A stretch of DNA of 64,000 bases from Halobacterium rubrum (GCF_021729015.1 NZ_JAJQQZ010000001.1:620001-684000); one strand, 5' to 3'. Numbered from the stretch's first letter, positions 16,074-24,935 are shown. Numbers and translations: made by a program. The notes: a model not told the origin generated them from the letters alone.

Positions 16074-16366
16074 ACACTCGGTTCGGACTCTGGACGCCTG
16101 AATGTCTCGGTCCCGGCGGCCGCCGGCGTCGGGGTGTCGCCGTGGCGCCGCCGCTGGACAGCTGGCGTCGTTTCCTTCTCGAAACAGGGGTGCGCCGGGG
16201 CGGGGCGTGACAGGGGGTTCGGGTTGGGCGGGCCGAGCACCCCGGCGCTGTCAGAGACACGGGCTCCGAACGGAACCCACGCCGACCTACCCACCGCCCG
16301 ATAGTCAAACCAGTCCCGGAGTTGCAGGGTCTGCGAACGCCCGCCGCGAACCCACTGCTCGGACCC

Positions 16367-16693
16367 TCACAGCCCGAGCTGGCGCGCCATCCACTCCTCG
16401 CCCGCCTGCCCCAGCATCTCCTCGAAGTCCCCGAACGCCGTCCGGTCCGCCACGTACTCGTCGAACTCACCCTCCGGAATCGCCGCGAACTCCGCCCGCG
16501 ACGACACCGACCACTCGCTCTCCTCCACGAACGCCTCGAAACTCTCCACGTCCGTGTGCCGCTCCATGAACGACGGCGGGAACACCACCCCCAGCGCGTC
16601 GGCGCCCTCCTCGCTCAGCGCCGTCGCCCGCTCGTGGAGCTCGTCCACGACCGCGCTCACGTCCCCGTACTCCGCGTCCTCCACCGAGGTCAT
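16367..16693 (-). CDS. Conserved acidic haloarchaeal protein, unknown function
   Basis: 108 residues, soluble and acidic, helical throughout (VDELHERATALSEEGADALG, then FGDFEEMLGQAGEEWMARQL). No cysteine and no recognised motif. The start ATG at 16693 follows a typical upstream region. It stands between a gene-poor stretch and tRNA-Ile. Confidence 0.6.
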   Translation of the reverse strand: MTSVEDAEYGDVSAVVDELHERATALSEEGADALGVVFPPSFMERHTDVESFEAFVEESEWSVSSRAEFAAIPEGEFDEYVADRTAFGDFEEMLGQAGEEWMARQLGL

Positions 16694-16798
16694 GGTCTAG
16701 CTCTCGCACCCAGGGGTCAAAACCGTTCGCGTAGTGTCTGACGAGAGGCTGACGCTACAGACGGAGACGGCGCTTCTCGACGTGGGTTCGGGAGAAAG

Positions 16799-16872
16799 TG
16801 GGTCAGTGCGGATTTGAACCGCAAGCCTCCACCTTATCAGAGTGGCGCTCTACCTAGTTGAGCTACTGACCC
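16799..16872 (-). tRNA. tRNA-Ile (anticodon GAU)
   Basis: A 74-base cloverleaf on the minus strand. Acceptor GGGTCAG pairs with CTGACCC plus discriminator A. The D arm is TAGCTCAACTAGGTAGAGC, the anticodon loop CTGATAA carries GAU, and the T arm holds GGTTCAAATCC. No intron and no encoded CCA. Confidence 0.95.
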
Positions 16873-16939
16873 GCGCACTTTGGCGTAGTCCGGTGGTACA
16901 ATTAAGGGTTTCCTTTCGACAGCACGACGCCGGCTTGCG

Positions 16940-17563
16940 TTACTGGCGGCCGTCGTCGCCGTCGCGGTCCTCGAATTCGACGTCGTAGGCGTCGTCGTCG
17001 AGGTCGACGGTGTCCTCGTCGTCGTCGGGAGCGCCGGCGGCGCCCCCGCTGGGGCTGAACGGGCCGCCACCGCTACCCGGACCGCTGCCACCGGGACCGA
17101 ACGGTCCGCCCGTGGCGTCGTCGTCACCGTCTCCGCCGTTCCCGGGGAAGCCGAACGTGTAGACGTTCCCGGTGGCGAATCCACCGGTCTTCGCGTCGAC
17201 CTTCGGCGTGACGTAGCGCTTGACCGCCCACCGGAACCCCGCTCGCGTGACGGGGAACACGAGCAGGAAGCCGAGCGCGTCGGTCACCAGCCCCGGCGTC
17301 AGGAGGAACGCGCCGGCCGCGATGAGCAGGCCGCCGTCGACGAGCTCGTCGGTCGGCGGCTGGCCGCGCGCCAGTGACTGCTGGAGCTTCGCGAGGGTCG
17401 CCCGGCCCTCGGCGCGCACGAACAGCGTCCCGAGCAGCGCGGTCAACACGACGAGCGCGACGGTGACCTGCCAGCCCAGCTCGCCCGCGACGAACACCAG
17501 GAAGATGGCGTCCGTCAGCGGCACCAGCAGGAGGGCGAGGAACACCCACCGGAAGCGAGGCAT
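16940..17563 (-). CDS. fxsA: FxsA-family membrane protein
   Basis: 207 residues. The N-terminal 130 residues have the FxsA plan: FLALLLVPLTDAIFLVFVAG, then VALVVLTALLGTLFVRAEGRATL, then the amphipathic LVDGGLLIAAGAFLLTPGLVTDALGFLL split by a short turn. FxsA proteins are cytoplasmic-membrane proteins linked in bacteria to phage exclusion. The last 75 residues are a Gly/Pro/Asp-rich disordered tail absent from bacterial relatives. Molecular function unknown. Confidence 0.85.
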   Translation of the reverse strand: MPRFRWVFLALLLVPLTDAIFLVFVAGELGWQVTVALVVLTALLGTLFVRAEGRATLAKLQQSLARGQPPTDELVDGGLLIAAGAFLLTPGLVTDALGFLLVFPVTRAGFRWAVKRYVTPKVDAKTGGFATGNVYTFGFPGNGGDGDDDATGGPFGPGGSGPGSGGGPFSPSGGAAGAPDDDEDTVDLDDDAYDVEFEDRDGDDGRQ

Positions 17564-17682
17564 GCGCGGTGGTTGCCGGGCGCGCCTGATAGCCTTTCTG
17601 TTGGACGGTCTCGGACGGCTGCAGTCCCCGCTCGACTCGCCCGGTTCGAAACGGTTTCCCGGAGCGGTCGCCGAGAGGACGT

Positions 17683-19269
17683 ATGAGCGAGTGCGACGGC
17701 GAGGACGGGGCGGCGACGCGCGTGGAGTGGCGCGAGTGGGGGCCGGAGGCGTTCGCGGAGGCCCGCGAGCGCGGCGTCCCGGTGCTGGTGTCGGTGGTGG
17801 CCGAGTGGAGCGAGTCCTGCCGGGCGATGGACGAGCGGACGTACGGCGAGCCGCGCATCGCGGCGAACGTCAACGACGACTTCGTGCCTGTGCGCGTTGA
17901 CGCCGACCAGCGACCCCGGGTACGGGAGCGCTACAACATGGGTGGGTTCCCGTCGACGGTGTTCGTGACGCCCGGGGGCGAGCACATCGCGGGCGCGACG
18001 TTCCTCGAGCCGGAGGGGTTCCGGCAGGTGCTACAGCGCGTCCGGGAGACGTGGGACGAGAAGGGCGAGGACGCGGGGAGCGTGCCGCGCGCGCTGGCGG
18101 GCGGAGAGCCGCCGGCGGCGCCGCTGTCCGGCGACGTCGAGCGGCTGGTCGCGGGCCAGCTCGCCGACCAGTACGACGAGGAGCACGCCGGCTGGGGGAC
18201 GAGCGAGAAGTTCCCGCTGCCGGAGACGGTGTCGTTCGCGCTGAAGCGCGACCGGGACCGTGCGCTCCGAACGCTGGACGCGATTCGCCGCCACCTCGCC
18301 GCCGACGACGGCGGCTTCTTCCGGTTCGCGCACGCCCGGGACTGGTCGGACCCGCAGGCGGAGAAGACGCTGTCCGTGAACGCGAGCCTGCTGTCGGCGT
18401 TCGCCCACGCCTACCTCCACACGGGAGCGGACGAGTACCTCGACGCCGCGACCGGCATCGTGGACTACCTGACGGGGACGCTGTGGACGGGCGAGGCGTT
18501 CGGCGCGAGCGAGACGCCGGCCGGCGACGTGGACGAGACGGCCTACGCCGACGGGAACGCGCTGGCCGCCGACGCCCTGCTCACGCTCGCCGCCTACACG
18601 GACGACGACCGCGCGAAGCGGTACGGCGAGCGCACGCTGGAGTACCTCGCCGACGAACTCGTCGCCGACGGCACCGTCCGGCACTACGCCGGCGAAGACG
18701 CACCGGTCGGCCTGCTCGCAGACCGGGCACAGGTGGTCGGTGCGTTCGCGACGGCCGCACAGGTCGTCCATCCCGCGTATCTGGAGACCGCCTGCGCGGT
18801 CGCCGACCGCGCCATCGACGACCTGCAGGACGCCACGGGCGCGTTCACCGACGGCCCCCAGACGGGGGCGGGGCTGCTCGACCAGCCGCTCCGGCCCGTC
18901 GACGACACGGCGACGATGGCGGACGCGCTCGTGGACCTCCACCACCTCGCGGGCGACGACCGCTACCTCGACGCCGCCCGGGACGCCGTGTCTGCGTTCG
19001 CTGGCGCCGCCGAACGGATGGGCGTGCAGGTCGCGGGCTACGCGACCGCTGCCGCCCGCGTGACCGACCAGCCGCTCGTGATTCGGGTGGCCGCCGACGC
19101 GGGCAGCGACCTCCACCGGGCCGCGCTCCGCATGGCCGACCACGAGAAGGTCGTCGCCGTCGATGCCGACGGCGAGCCGGGGACGGCGTGGCTCGACACC
19201 GGGGACGGCGTCACCGAGACTGTCGATTCGCCCGGTGCGCTCGCCGACCTGGTCGCGGAGACGCACTGA
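17683..19269 (+). CDS. Thioredoxin-domain protein of the YyaL/SPATA20 (DUF255) type, short form
   Basis: 528 residues. Residues 10-130 form a thioredoxin-like domain (VVAEWSESCRAMDERTYGEP, VPVRVDADQRPRVRERY, GGFPSTVFVTPGG). The usual C-x-x-C of the family is reduced to one Cys here (SESCRAM), so classical disulfide exchange is unlikely. Residues 150 to the end are an alpha/alpha barrel typical of the six-hairpin glycosidase fold (SVNASLLSAFAHAYLHTGAD, YADGNALAADALLTLAAYT). It is shorter than the roughly 700-residue bacterial members. Substrate unknown. Confidence 0.82.
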   Translation: MSECDGEDGAATRVEWREWGPEAFAEARERGVPVLVSVVAEWSESCRAMDERTYGEPRIAANVNDDFVPVRVDADQRPRVRERYNMGGFPSTVFVTPGGEHIAGATFLEPEGFRQVLQRVRETWDEKGEDAGSVPRALAGGEPPAAPLSGDVERLVAGQLADQYDEEHAGWGTSEKFPLPETVSFALKRDRDRALRTLDAIRRHLAADDGGFFRFAHARDWSDPQAEKTLSVNASLLSAFAHAYLHTGADEYLDAATGIVDYLTGTLWTGEAFGASETPAGDVDETAYADGNALAADALLTLAAYTDDDRAKRYGERTLEYLADELVADGTVRHYAGEDAPVGLLADRAQVVGAFATAAQVVHPAYLETACAVADRAIDDLQDATGAFTDGPQTGAGLLDQPLRPVDDTATMADALVDLHHLAGDDRYLDAARDAVSAFAGAAERMGVQVAGYATAAARVTDQPLVIRVAADAGSDLHRAALRMADHEKVVAVDADGEPGTAWLDTGDGVTETVDSPGALADLVAETH

Positions 19270-19301
19270 ACGCGCTGGCCGCCACCGCCGGCGCGACGGC
19301 C

Positions 19302-19318
19302 TTCCCAGCGTCTGGGAA
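19302..19318 (+). terminator. Perfect 7-bp hairpin upstream of the oxidase operon
   Basis: TTCCCAG, loop CGT, CTGGGAA. It lies 33 bases after the preceding plus-strand stop codon and 58 bases before the next start. It could end the upstream transcript or be an operator for the oxidase genes. Confidence 0.35.
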
Positions 19319-19375
19319 CACGGTCGAAAGCGTTCGGGAGTAGGTAGAGGGACCTGCTGTCGAGACCTTTACCGT

Positions 19376-19534
19376 ATGTCGGCAGAGGCAGCGACAGACA
19401 CAGGAGACGACGAACCGTGGCCCCAGCGCCTGCTGGACAACATCTGGTTGCTGGCGCTGGCCGCGATCATCTACTTCGTGGTGTCGTACATCGTGTGGGG
19501 AATGGTCGACCTGGCGACGATTCCCCCGGGGTGA
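19376..19534 (+). CDS. Small subunit of the heme-copper oxidoreductase (CbaD-like)
   Basis: 52 residues: an acidic start (MSAEAATDTGDDEPWPQ) and one membrane span (LLDNIWLLALAAIIYFVVSY). It is the first gene of the operon, seven bases before the CuA subunit. Small single-span subunits of this kind accompany the ba3-type terminal oxidases of haloarchaea and are called CbaD; the assignment rests on size, topology and position. A start at 19376 is the only one that gives a sensible N-terminus. Confidence 0.7.
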   Translation: MSAEAATDTGDDEPWPQRLLDNIWLLALAAIIYFVVSYIVWGMVDLATIPPG

Positions 19535-19541
19535 TTCAGTC

Positions 19542-20513
19542 ATGAGCTCGCCACTCGACGACCCCGACGGCAACTGGTGGGACAGGCAGGTCAACCGCCG
19601 TGAGACCATCTGGCTCGGGCTCTCGGCCGGCTGGGCGGTCAGCCTCTTTGGCTGGATGCTCGGCTGGACGGAGTTCGGCGACCAGAACAACATCGGGGAG
19701 ACCTACGAGATCAGTCCCGAGCGCTTCCAGGAGAAGGTCTCGACGTTCAAGGAAAACGCCGGCACGCTCACCGTAGACGACGAGGAGTACCTCGTCCCGG
19801 ACGGCGAGGACATCTACATCGGCGCGTTCCAGTGGGGCTTCGACGGCCTCCCCGTCGTGGTTCGGCCTAACAAGGAGTACAAGGTCCACCTCGGGACGTA
19901 CGACGTCCAGCACGGCTTCAGCGCGCGCAACGAGTCGAACCTCAGTCAGCAGATCTCTCTCCAGATGATCCCCGGCTACGAGTGGGTCTTGGAGATGTCC
20001 TGGGACGACACCGGCACCTACCAGGTGATCTGCAACGAGTTCTGCGGGAACGGTCACCGGTCGATGCACGGGAAGTACCTCGTGCGCGACCACGAGGAGG
20101 TCGAGACGGGCCCCGACGCCGGTGGCGGCCAGGAAGAATCCGGCCCGTACGGCGGCTGGCTCACGTCCGACAACAACGGTGGCACCGCCGACAACTTCGA
20201 CGATGTCGTCGACGAGACCGGCTCGTCGTCGGTCACAGTCGAGGTCGGCGCGGAGGGCAACGGCGGTCCGTTCGCCAACACGCCCGCCGCGGTCAAGGTC
20301 GAGCAGGGAACCACGGTCAGCTTCGAATGGGTCTCTAACGGCCACAACGTCGTGCTCGAGGACGCCCCCGACGGTAGCGACTGGAGCGGGGTCGAGGCCC
20401 TCAAGAACGAGGGGTACAGCCACGAACACACGTTCGAGACGACCGGCGTCTACAAGTACTACTGTGACCCCCACCTGCAGATGGGGATGAAGGGCGTCGT
20501 GGAGGTGGTCTAG
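19542..20513 (+). CDS. cbaB: Heme-copper oxidoreductase subunit II with CuA site, fused to a halocyanin-like blue-copper domain
   Basis: 323 residues. One membrane anchor (about 23-43). Residues 60-185 form a CuA domain: His124 (VQHGFS), then Cys164-N-Glu166-F-Cys168-x3-His172-x2-Met175, all six CuA ligands. After a Gly/Ser/Asp linker, residues 228-323 form a cupredoxin with type 1 copper ligands His268 (SNGHNVV), Cys308, His311 and Met316 (YYCDPHLQMGM). Halocyanins are the usual soluble electron donors of haloarchaea, so here the donor is tethered to its acceptor. CuA passes electrons to the catalytic subunit encoded next. Subunits of this family normally lack the second domain. Confidence 0.9.
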   Translation: MSSPLDDPDGNWWDRQVNRRETIWLGLSAGWAVSLFGWMLGWTEFGDQNNIGETYEISPERFQEKVSTFKENAGTLTVDDEEYLVPDGEDIYIGAFQWGFDGLPVVVRPNKEYKVHLGTYDVQHGFSARNESNLSQQISLQMIPGYEWVLEMSWDDTGTYQVICNEFCGNGHRSMHGKYLVRDHEEVETGPDAGGGQEESGPYGGWLTSDNNGGTADNFDDVVDETGSSSVTVEVGAEGNGGPFANTPAAVKVEQGTTVSFEWVSNGHNVVLEDAPDGSDWSGVEALKNEGYSHEHTFETTGVYKYYCDPHLQMGMKGVVEVV

Positions 20514-22241
20514 ATGTTCGGAATTAGTCCCTACGAGTACGACGACGACGGCTTCCGTGACTGTAGCGTTACCGGCCTCCGCATCCACAGATCCGCGGAG
20601 GACATGGTGAAACTGTACGGCCTGACGGCCATCGTCGCGCTCGTCGTCGGCGGCATCTTCGCCATCGCAGTGGCGATGACCCGCTGGGAGCTCGTCGGCA
20701 TGCTCGACCCCGGCCAGTTCTACACGTACCTGAGCATGCACGCCTGGAACCTCCTCATCTTCTGGATGGTGTTCATGGAGATCGCCATCCTCTACGTCGG
20801 CGGGCCGTTCGTGCTCGGGCGGCGGCTGTCGCTGCCGTCGCTGGCGAAGGTCGGCTACGGCCTGATGCTCGTCGGCGCCGTCGGCGTCAACGTCGCCATC
20901 TTCCTCACCAAGTCGCCGGACAACGCGCCGCTGCTCACGTCGTACGTGCCGCTGCCGTCGTCCTGGCAGTTCTACCTGTTCGCCATCGTGTTCCTGCTGG
21001 GTGCGGTCGTCGCAGCGCTCCCGTTCTTCGCGACCATCTGGTGGGAGCGCCAGGAGAACCCCGGGAAGACGCTGCCGCTGGTCGCGTTCGGCGCGTTCGT
21101 CACCTCCATCATCGCGCTGGAGGCACTGCTCGGCGGCCTCATCACGTACGTCCCGACGCTCGCCTGGCGGATTGGGGTCCTCGAGAGTCTCGACCCCGTC
21201 TGGTACCGCCAGATGTACTGGATCGTCGGCCACGGCACCCAGCAGATCAACCTCGTGGCGATGATCGTCATCTGGTACTTCCTCACGCACGTACTCGGAG
21301 GCGCGGAGGTCGCCTCCCAGAAGGTCTCGCGCATCGCGTTCGTGATGTACCTCTTCTTCATCAACCTCGGTGCAGCACACCACCTGATGTCCGACCCCGC
21401 AGTCTCCGCGGGCTGGCGGCTCTGGAACACCTCCTACTCCGCGTACGGTGCGGTTATCGCGTCGATGATCCACGCGTTCGCCATCCCCGCCGGCCTCGAA
21501 GCGGGCCGCCGCGCGAAGGGCAAGGGCGGCGGGCTCTTCGGCTGGCTGTGGTCGAGCCCGTGGCGTGACCCCGGGTACTCGGCGACAATCCTCTCTATCA
21601 TCCTGTTCGGGTTCCTCGGCGGCATCACGGGCGTCATGATGGGGCAGATGCAGCTCAACATGACCTGGCACAACACGCTCGCCACGGTCGGGCACTTCCA
21701 CGCGACGGTCGTCCTCGGGACGACGGTCGCCTTCATGGGACTCGCCTACTACGTGCTCCGCCTCGTGTTCGGTCGCGAGTGGGTCCTGAAGCCGCTGGCG
21801 AGGATACAGCCGTTCTTCTACAGCGGGACGATGGCGCTGGTCACGCTCATGATGATGTACCTCGGTCTGCTGTTCAGCGTGCCGCGACGTCACCCGTCGG
21901 TGATGGACATCCCCGGCACGGAGTTCAGCTTCGAGGCCGCGGCACCGTTCTTCGCGGTGTTCGGCATCGCCGCGTTGCTCGCTATCGTCGGCGGTGCGAT
22001 GTTCGTGGTCGTCGCCGTCGGTACCCTGCTGTTCGGTGACGAGTTCGACGCGGCCACTGCGAAGATTGGCGACGTCGGACGGCTCGCTGCCGCAGACGGC
22101 GGCGACGAAGACCACGAGCCGGTGCACGAGCAGAGCATGCGTGGCACGTTCGTGCTCACGCTCGTGTTCCTCGCGACGTTCGTCGTACTCACCGCGCTCA
22201 ACTGGTACCTGCTGTCGAACACCTGGCAGATCGGTCCCTGA
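20514..22241 (+). CDS. cbaA: Heme-copper oxidoreductase catalytic subunit I (ba3/B-type scaffold, Gln at the cross-link Tyr position)
   Basis: 575 residues, about 13-14 membrane spans. Ligands are in place: His76 (SMHAWNLLIFW, low-spin heme), His240 (WIVGHGTQQ, CuB), His289-His290 (GAAHHLMSDP, CuB), His394 (active-site heme) and His396 (low-spin heme) in VGHFHATVV. The scaffold resembles B-type (ba3) enzymes. At position 244, four residues after the CuB His, there is Gln instead of the Tyr that is covalently linked to that His in oxygen reductases. This raises nitric oxide reduction (eNOR-like enzymes) as an alternative to the usual annotation of terminal oxidase. The gene starts at the base after the subunit II stop codon. 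Confidence 0.88.
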   Translation: MFGISPYEYDDDGFRDCSVTGLRIHRSAEDMVKLYGLTAIVALVVGGIFAIAVAMTRWELVGMLDPGQFYTYLSMHAWNLLIFWMVFMEIAILYVGGPFVLGRRLSLPSLAKVGYGLMLVGAVGVNVAIFLTKSPDNAPLLTSYVPLPSSWQFYLFAIVFLLGAVVAALPFFATIWWERQENPGKTLPLVAFGAFVTSIIALEALLGGLITYVPTLAWRIGVLESLDPVWYRQMYWIVGHGTQQINLVAMIVIWYFLTHVLGGAEVASQKVSRIAFVMYLFFINLGAAHHLMSDPAVSAGWRLWNTSYSAYGAVIASMIHAFAIPAGLEAGRRAKGKGGGLFGWLWSSPWRDPGYSATILSIILFGFLGGITGVMMGQMQLNMTWHNTLATVGHFHATVVLGTTVAFMGLAYYVLRLVFGREWVLKPLARIQPFFYSGTMALVTLMMMYLGLLFSVPRRHPSVMDIPGTEFSFEAAAPFFAVFGIAALLAIVGGAMFVVVAVGTLLFGDEFDAATAKIGDVGRLAAADGGDEDHEPVHEQSMRGTFVLTLVFLATFVVLTALNWYLLSNTWQIGP

Positions 22242-22286
22242 CCGGGGCCGACGCCGACGCCACTACCACCACCAAACTCTCACGAC

Positions 22287-23336
22287 ATGTACTCCCAACT
22301 GCCCCGGCACCTCTGGTCGCTGGTCAAACCCCGCATCGTCGCGTTGCTGTGCGTGACGGGCGTGTTCGCCGTGTACGCTGCCGGCGGCGCGTCGGCCGCC
22401 ACCGTCGCGTCGTTCGTCGCGGCTGGCGCGCTCGTCGCGGCCGCGTCGGCGGCGTACAACTGCTGGTACGACCGCGAACTCGACCGCCACATGGACCGCA
22501 CCGCCGACCGCCCGCTGCCCAGCGGCGACCTCGACCACCGGGTGGCGTTCGCGTTCGCCACCGCGTTGCTCGTCGCGGGGACGGCAGTCGGGATCGCGTG
22601 GCTGCCGGTGGAGACGGTCGGCTACATGCTCGCGGGCGTCGCGTCGTACGTCCTCGTCTACACCGTCGGCCTGAAGCGCCGGCACTGGCTGGGCGTCGTG
22701 CTCGGCGGGTCCGCCGGGTCGTTCCCCGTGCTCGCCGGCTGGACGGCCGTCCGGCCGCTCTCGACGGAGGCGCTCGTGCTGGCTGCGGTCGTCTTCGTCT
22801 GGACGCCCGCTCACGCGTGGGCGCTGGCACACGTCTACCGCGAGGACTTCACCGCCGCCGGGATTCCGACGCTTCCCGTCGTCGCGTCGGCCCGCCGCGT
22901 CCGGCGCGCGGTCTGGTACTCGGCGGTCGGCACGCTCGTCGTCGCGGCCGCCGCGGTGCCGTTCGCGCCCGCACCCTACGCGACCGTACTCACCGTCGGC
23001 GGCGTCCTCTTCCTGGCTGGCTTCCGCCAGTACCACCGCGAGGGCACCGACGCCGCCGCTGTCCGGGCGTTCTTCACGTCGAACACGTTCCTCGCCATGC
23101 TGTTCGTCGCGTGGGGCGTCGGCGGCGCCACGGGCGGCGTCGGCCCGGTCGGCCAGCTCGCTGCCGCCGGGGGGACCGCCGCGATGTTCGCGTGGCTGTG
23201 GACGGCCCGGCCCGCACTCGACGGCGTCGAGAGCGCGCCCCCAGTGGAGTATCACTGGGTGACCGCTCGCGTCGGGCGGCTGGCGGAATACGTTCGGGAC
23301 AACGCACACTCCCCGCGACCGAGTAAGTCAGACTGA
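22287..23336 (+). CDS. ctaB: Heme O synthase (protoheme IX farnesyltransferase)
   Basis: 349 residues. A UbiA-type prenyltransferase with about nine membrane spans. The first Asp-rich motif reads NCWYDRELDRHMDRTADRPLPSG (N-x3-D-x3-D, near residues 58-80); the second region is near VFVWTPAHAWALAHVYREDF. It adds a farnesyl or geranylgeranyl group to heme B to give heme O, the precursor of the A-type hemes. It lies 45 bases after the catalytic subunit, in line with making the cofactor for it. The C-terminal 50 residues are a soluble extension. The stop codon overlaps the next start. Confidence 0.9.
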   Translation: MYSQLPRHLWSLVKPRIVALLCVTGVFAVYAAGGASAATVASFVAAGALVAAASAAYNCWYDRELDRHMDRTADRPLPSGDLDHRVAFAFATALLVAGTAVGIAWLPVETVGYMLAGVASYVLVYTVGLKRRHWLGVVLGGSAGSFPVLAGWTAVRPLSTEALVLAAVVFVWTPAHAWALAHVYREDFTAAGIPTLPVVASARRVRRAVWYSAVGTLVVAAAAVPFAPAPYATVLTVGGVLFLAGFRQYHREGTDAAAVRAFFTSNTFLAMLFVAWGVGGATGGVGPVGQLAAAGGTAAMFAWLWTARPALDGVESAPPVEYHWVTARVGRLAEYVRDNAHSPRPSKSD

Positions 23337-24091
23337 TGACCGACGAGTCCTCCGCAGGCGCACCGTCGGACGCGTCCGGCGGCAGCAGCGTCGCGTTCTC
23401 CCCTGTCGCCGTCGTCTCGAACGCGTGGTCGGGCCTGAAGACGGTCTACTGGGCGAACTCGCCGAGCTGGCGCGTGATGAAGTCGGGCGCGCTGCTGTTC
23501 CTCGGGTTCTTCCTGTGGGCGGGCTCGAACATCCTGCACTCGTACAACACCGGGATGGACCTGCTGTACTACCCGATGGCGTACGGCTTCCTCCTGATCG
23601 GGTACGGGCCGATACACCACCTCGTCGTCATTCCGCTGGCGGTGCGTTGGCGGCGCAGCGGCGACGGGACCAAGCGGACGCTGGGCCGCCGCGGGCCGAA
23701 CGCGATGCTCGCGGTGTTCCTCGTGGCGGTGCTCGTCCTCGGGGCGTTCCCGGCGGGCGCGATGACCGTCGACTTCGGGAGCGGCGGTGGCGACGGCCCC
23801 GCCGACATCGACCCCGAGCTGTCCTGCGTGAAGACCACCACCACGGGCGACCAGGTCAGCGTCGACTGCGAACTGGAGGCCGTCGACGGCGTCGGACGCA
23901 TCGTCGTCGAGAGTGGCGGCGAGACCATCAGGACGGTCGAAGACCCGCCCTACGAGTTCACCCTCCGGGACGACGACATCGGGTCCGTGATGGGCGAAGA
24001 GCAATTCACGGTCCGCCTCGAGGACGACGAGGGACACTTCGTCCGGCGGTACACGCGCCGCCTCGCCGTCGTTCCCGAGGCGGAGGAGTAA
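23336..24091 (+). CDS. Membrane protein of the oxidase cluster, unknown function
   Basis: 251 residues. The ATG overlaps the TGA of ctaB. A cytoplasmic N-terminus, two or three spans (SGALLFLGFFLWAGSNIL, LLYYPMAYGFLLIGYGP, NAMLAVFLVAVLVLGAFPAG) and an extracellular beta domain (about 150-250) with two cysteines (ELSCVKTTTT, VSVDCELEAV). The outer domain is probably a small immunoglobulin-like fold. Close coupling with ctaB suggests a role in assembly or function of the oxidoreductase, but I do not recognise the family. Confidence 0.65.
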   Translation: MTDESSAGAPSDASGGSSVAFSPVAVVSNAWSGLKTVYWANSPSWRVMKSGALLFLGFFLWAGSNILHSYNTGMDLLYYPMAYGFLLIGYGPIHHLVVIPLAVRWRRSGDGTKRTLGRRGPNAMLAVFLVAVLVLGAFPAGAMTVDFGSGGGDGPADIDPELSCVKTTTTGDQVSVDCELEAVDGVGRIVVESGGETIRTVEDPPYEFTLRDDDIGSVMGEEQFTVRLEDDEGHFVRRYTRRLAVVPEAEE

Positions 24092-24134
24092 ACTGTCGGA
24101 GCGTTTTTCACCGTGCGTGACGAACGGCGAGGAG

Positions 24135-24935
24135 ATGGCTGACCTGAGGGACATCGGGCTCTCGGAGTACGAAGCGAAAGCCTACCGCGCGCTGCTCCGG
24201 ACCGGCCCGGCAACCGCCAAGGAGTTGTCAGAGGAGAGCGGTGTGCCGATGGGTCGCGTCTACGACGTGCTCGGCAGCATCGAGTCACAGCACCTCGTCC
24301 GCAGTCAGGCCGCCAGCCGGCCGAAGAAGTACGTCGCCGTCGAACCCGAGACGGCCCTCGACCGGCTGCTGGAGGACCGCAAGCGTGAACTCCGCGAGAA
24401 AGCCGACCAGTACGAGACGGTCGTCGACGACCTCACGCGCGAACTCGACGAGCCGAAAGCCCCCGAGGACGGCTTCTGGACGGCCGCAGTCGGCCCCGAC
24501 GCCGCCCTCGACCTCCTGCTGGAGCGCATCGACGCCGCCAGCGACAGCGTCGTCCTCGTCTCCGGTACGCCCGCTTCCGGCTGGGAGCTGGACGACGTCA
24601 GCGGTCGCGTCTTCGGCCGCCTCGAGGCCGCCGTCGACCGAGGTGTCGACGTCTCCGTGCTGCTCTCCGAGGACCTCGCGCGGTCGATTCCCGACGAGGT
24701 CAACGAGCGGTACGCCGAAGTGCTCGCCGACGAACCCGACTACGAGGTGCGGGTCGGCGAGAGCATCGACGGCAACGTCACTATCGTCGACGGCGCCGAG
24801 GTGTGTCTGGAGGTCTCGAACCCCGTCCAGCCCGGCGAAGCGTTCGCCACCATCGACCTGCAGGACACCCAGTTCGCCACCGACGTCCACGCCGCCTTCG
24901 AGGAGAGCTGGACGGACGCTACGACGCTCGGGTAG
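24135..24935 (+). CDS. TrmB-family transcriptional regulator
   Basis: 266 residues. Residues 1-70 form the TrmB winged helix (GLSEYEAKAYRALLRTGPAT, then PMGRVYDVLGSIESQHLV). A short coiled coil (about 85-115) follows, then a phospholipase D-like sensor domain (SDSVVLVSGTPASGWELDD, VDRGVDVSVLLSEDLARSIP, VTIVDGAEVCLEVSNP). TrmB proteins in haloarchaea control sugar and central metabolism. I use the ATG at 24135; a GTG 18 bases upstream is also in frame. Its place after the oxidase cluster does not prove that it controls it. Confidence 0.88.
   Translation: MADLRDIGLSEYEAKAYRALLRTGPATAKELSEESGVPMGRVYDVLGSIESQHLVRSQAASRPKKYVAVEPETALDRLLEDRKRELREKADQYETVVDDLTRELDEPKAPEDGFWTAAVGPDAALDLLLERIDAASDSVVLVSGTPASGWELDDVSGRVFGRLEAAVDRGVDVSVLLSEDLARSIPDEVNERYAEVLADEPDYEVRVGESIDGNVTIVDGAEVCLEVSNPVQPGEAFATIDLQDTQFATDVHAAFEESWTDATTLG

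Noticed and set aside
16074-16366. Gene in the gap between 16073 and 16367
   Set aside because: Open frames exist on both strands, but none has a plausible start, composition or motif; I see only G/C-rich non-coding sequence.
17683-18060. Thioredoxin activity for the DUF255-like protein
   Set aside because: The family's two-cysteine motif is reduced to a single Cys here (SESCRAM), so I did not call it a disulfide oxidoreductase.
19536-22127. 863-codon open frame antisense to the oxidase operon
   Set aside because: It mirrors the codon pattern of cbaB and cbaA, has no coherent domain, and is rich in Arg, Glu and His as expected from antisense of high-GC halophile genes.
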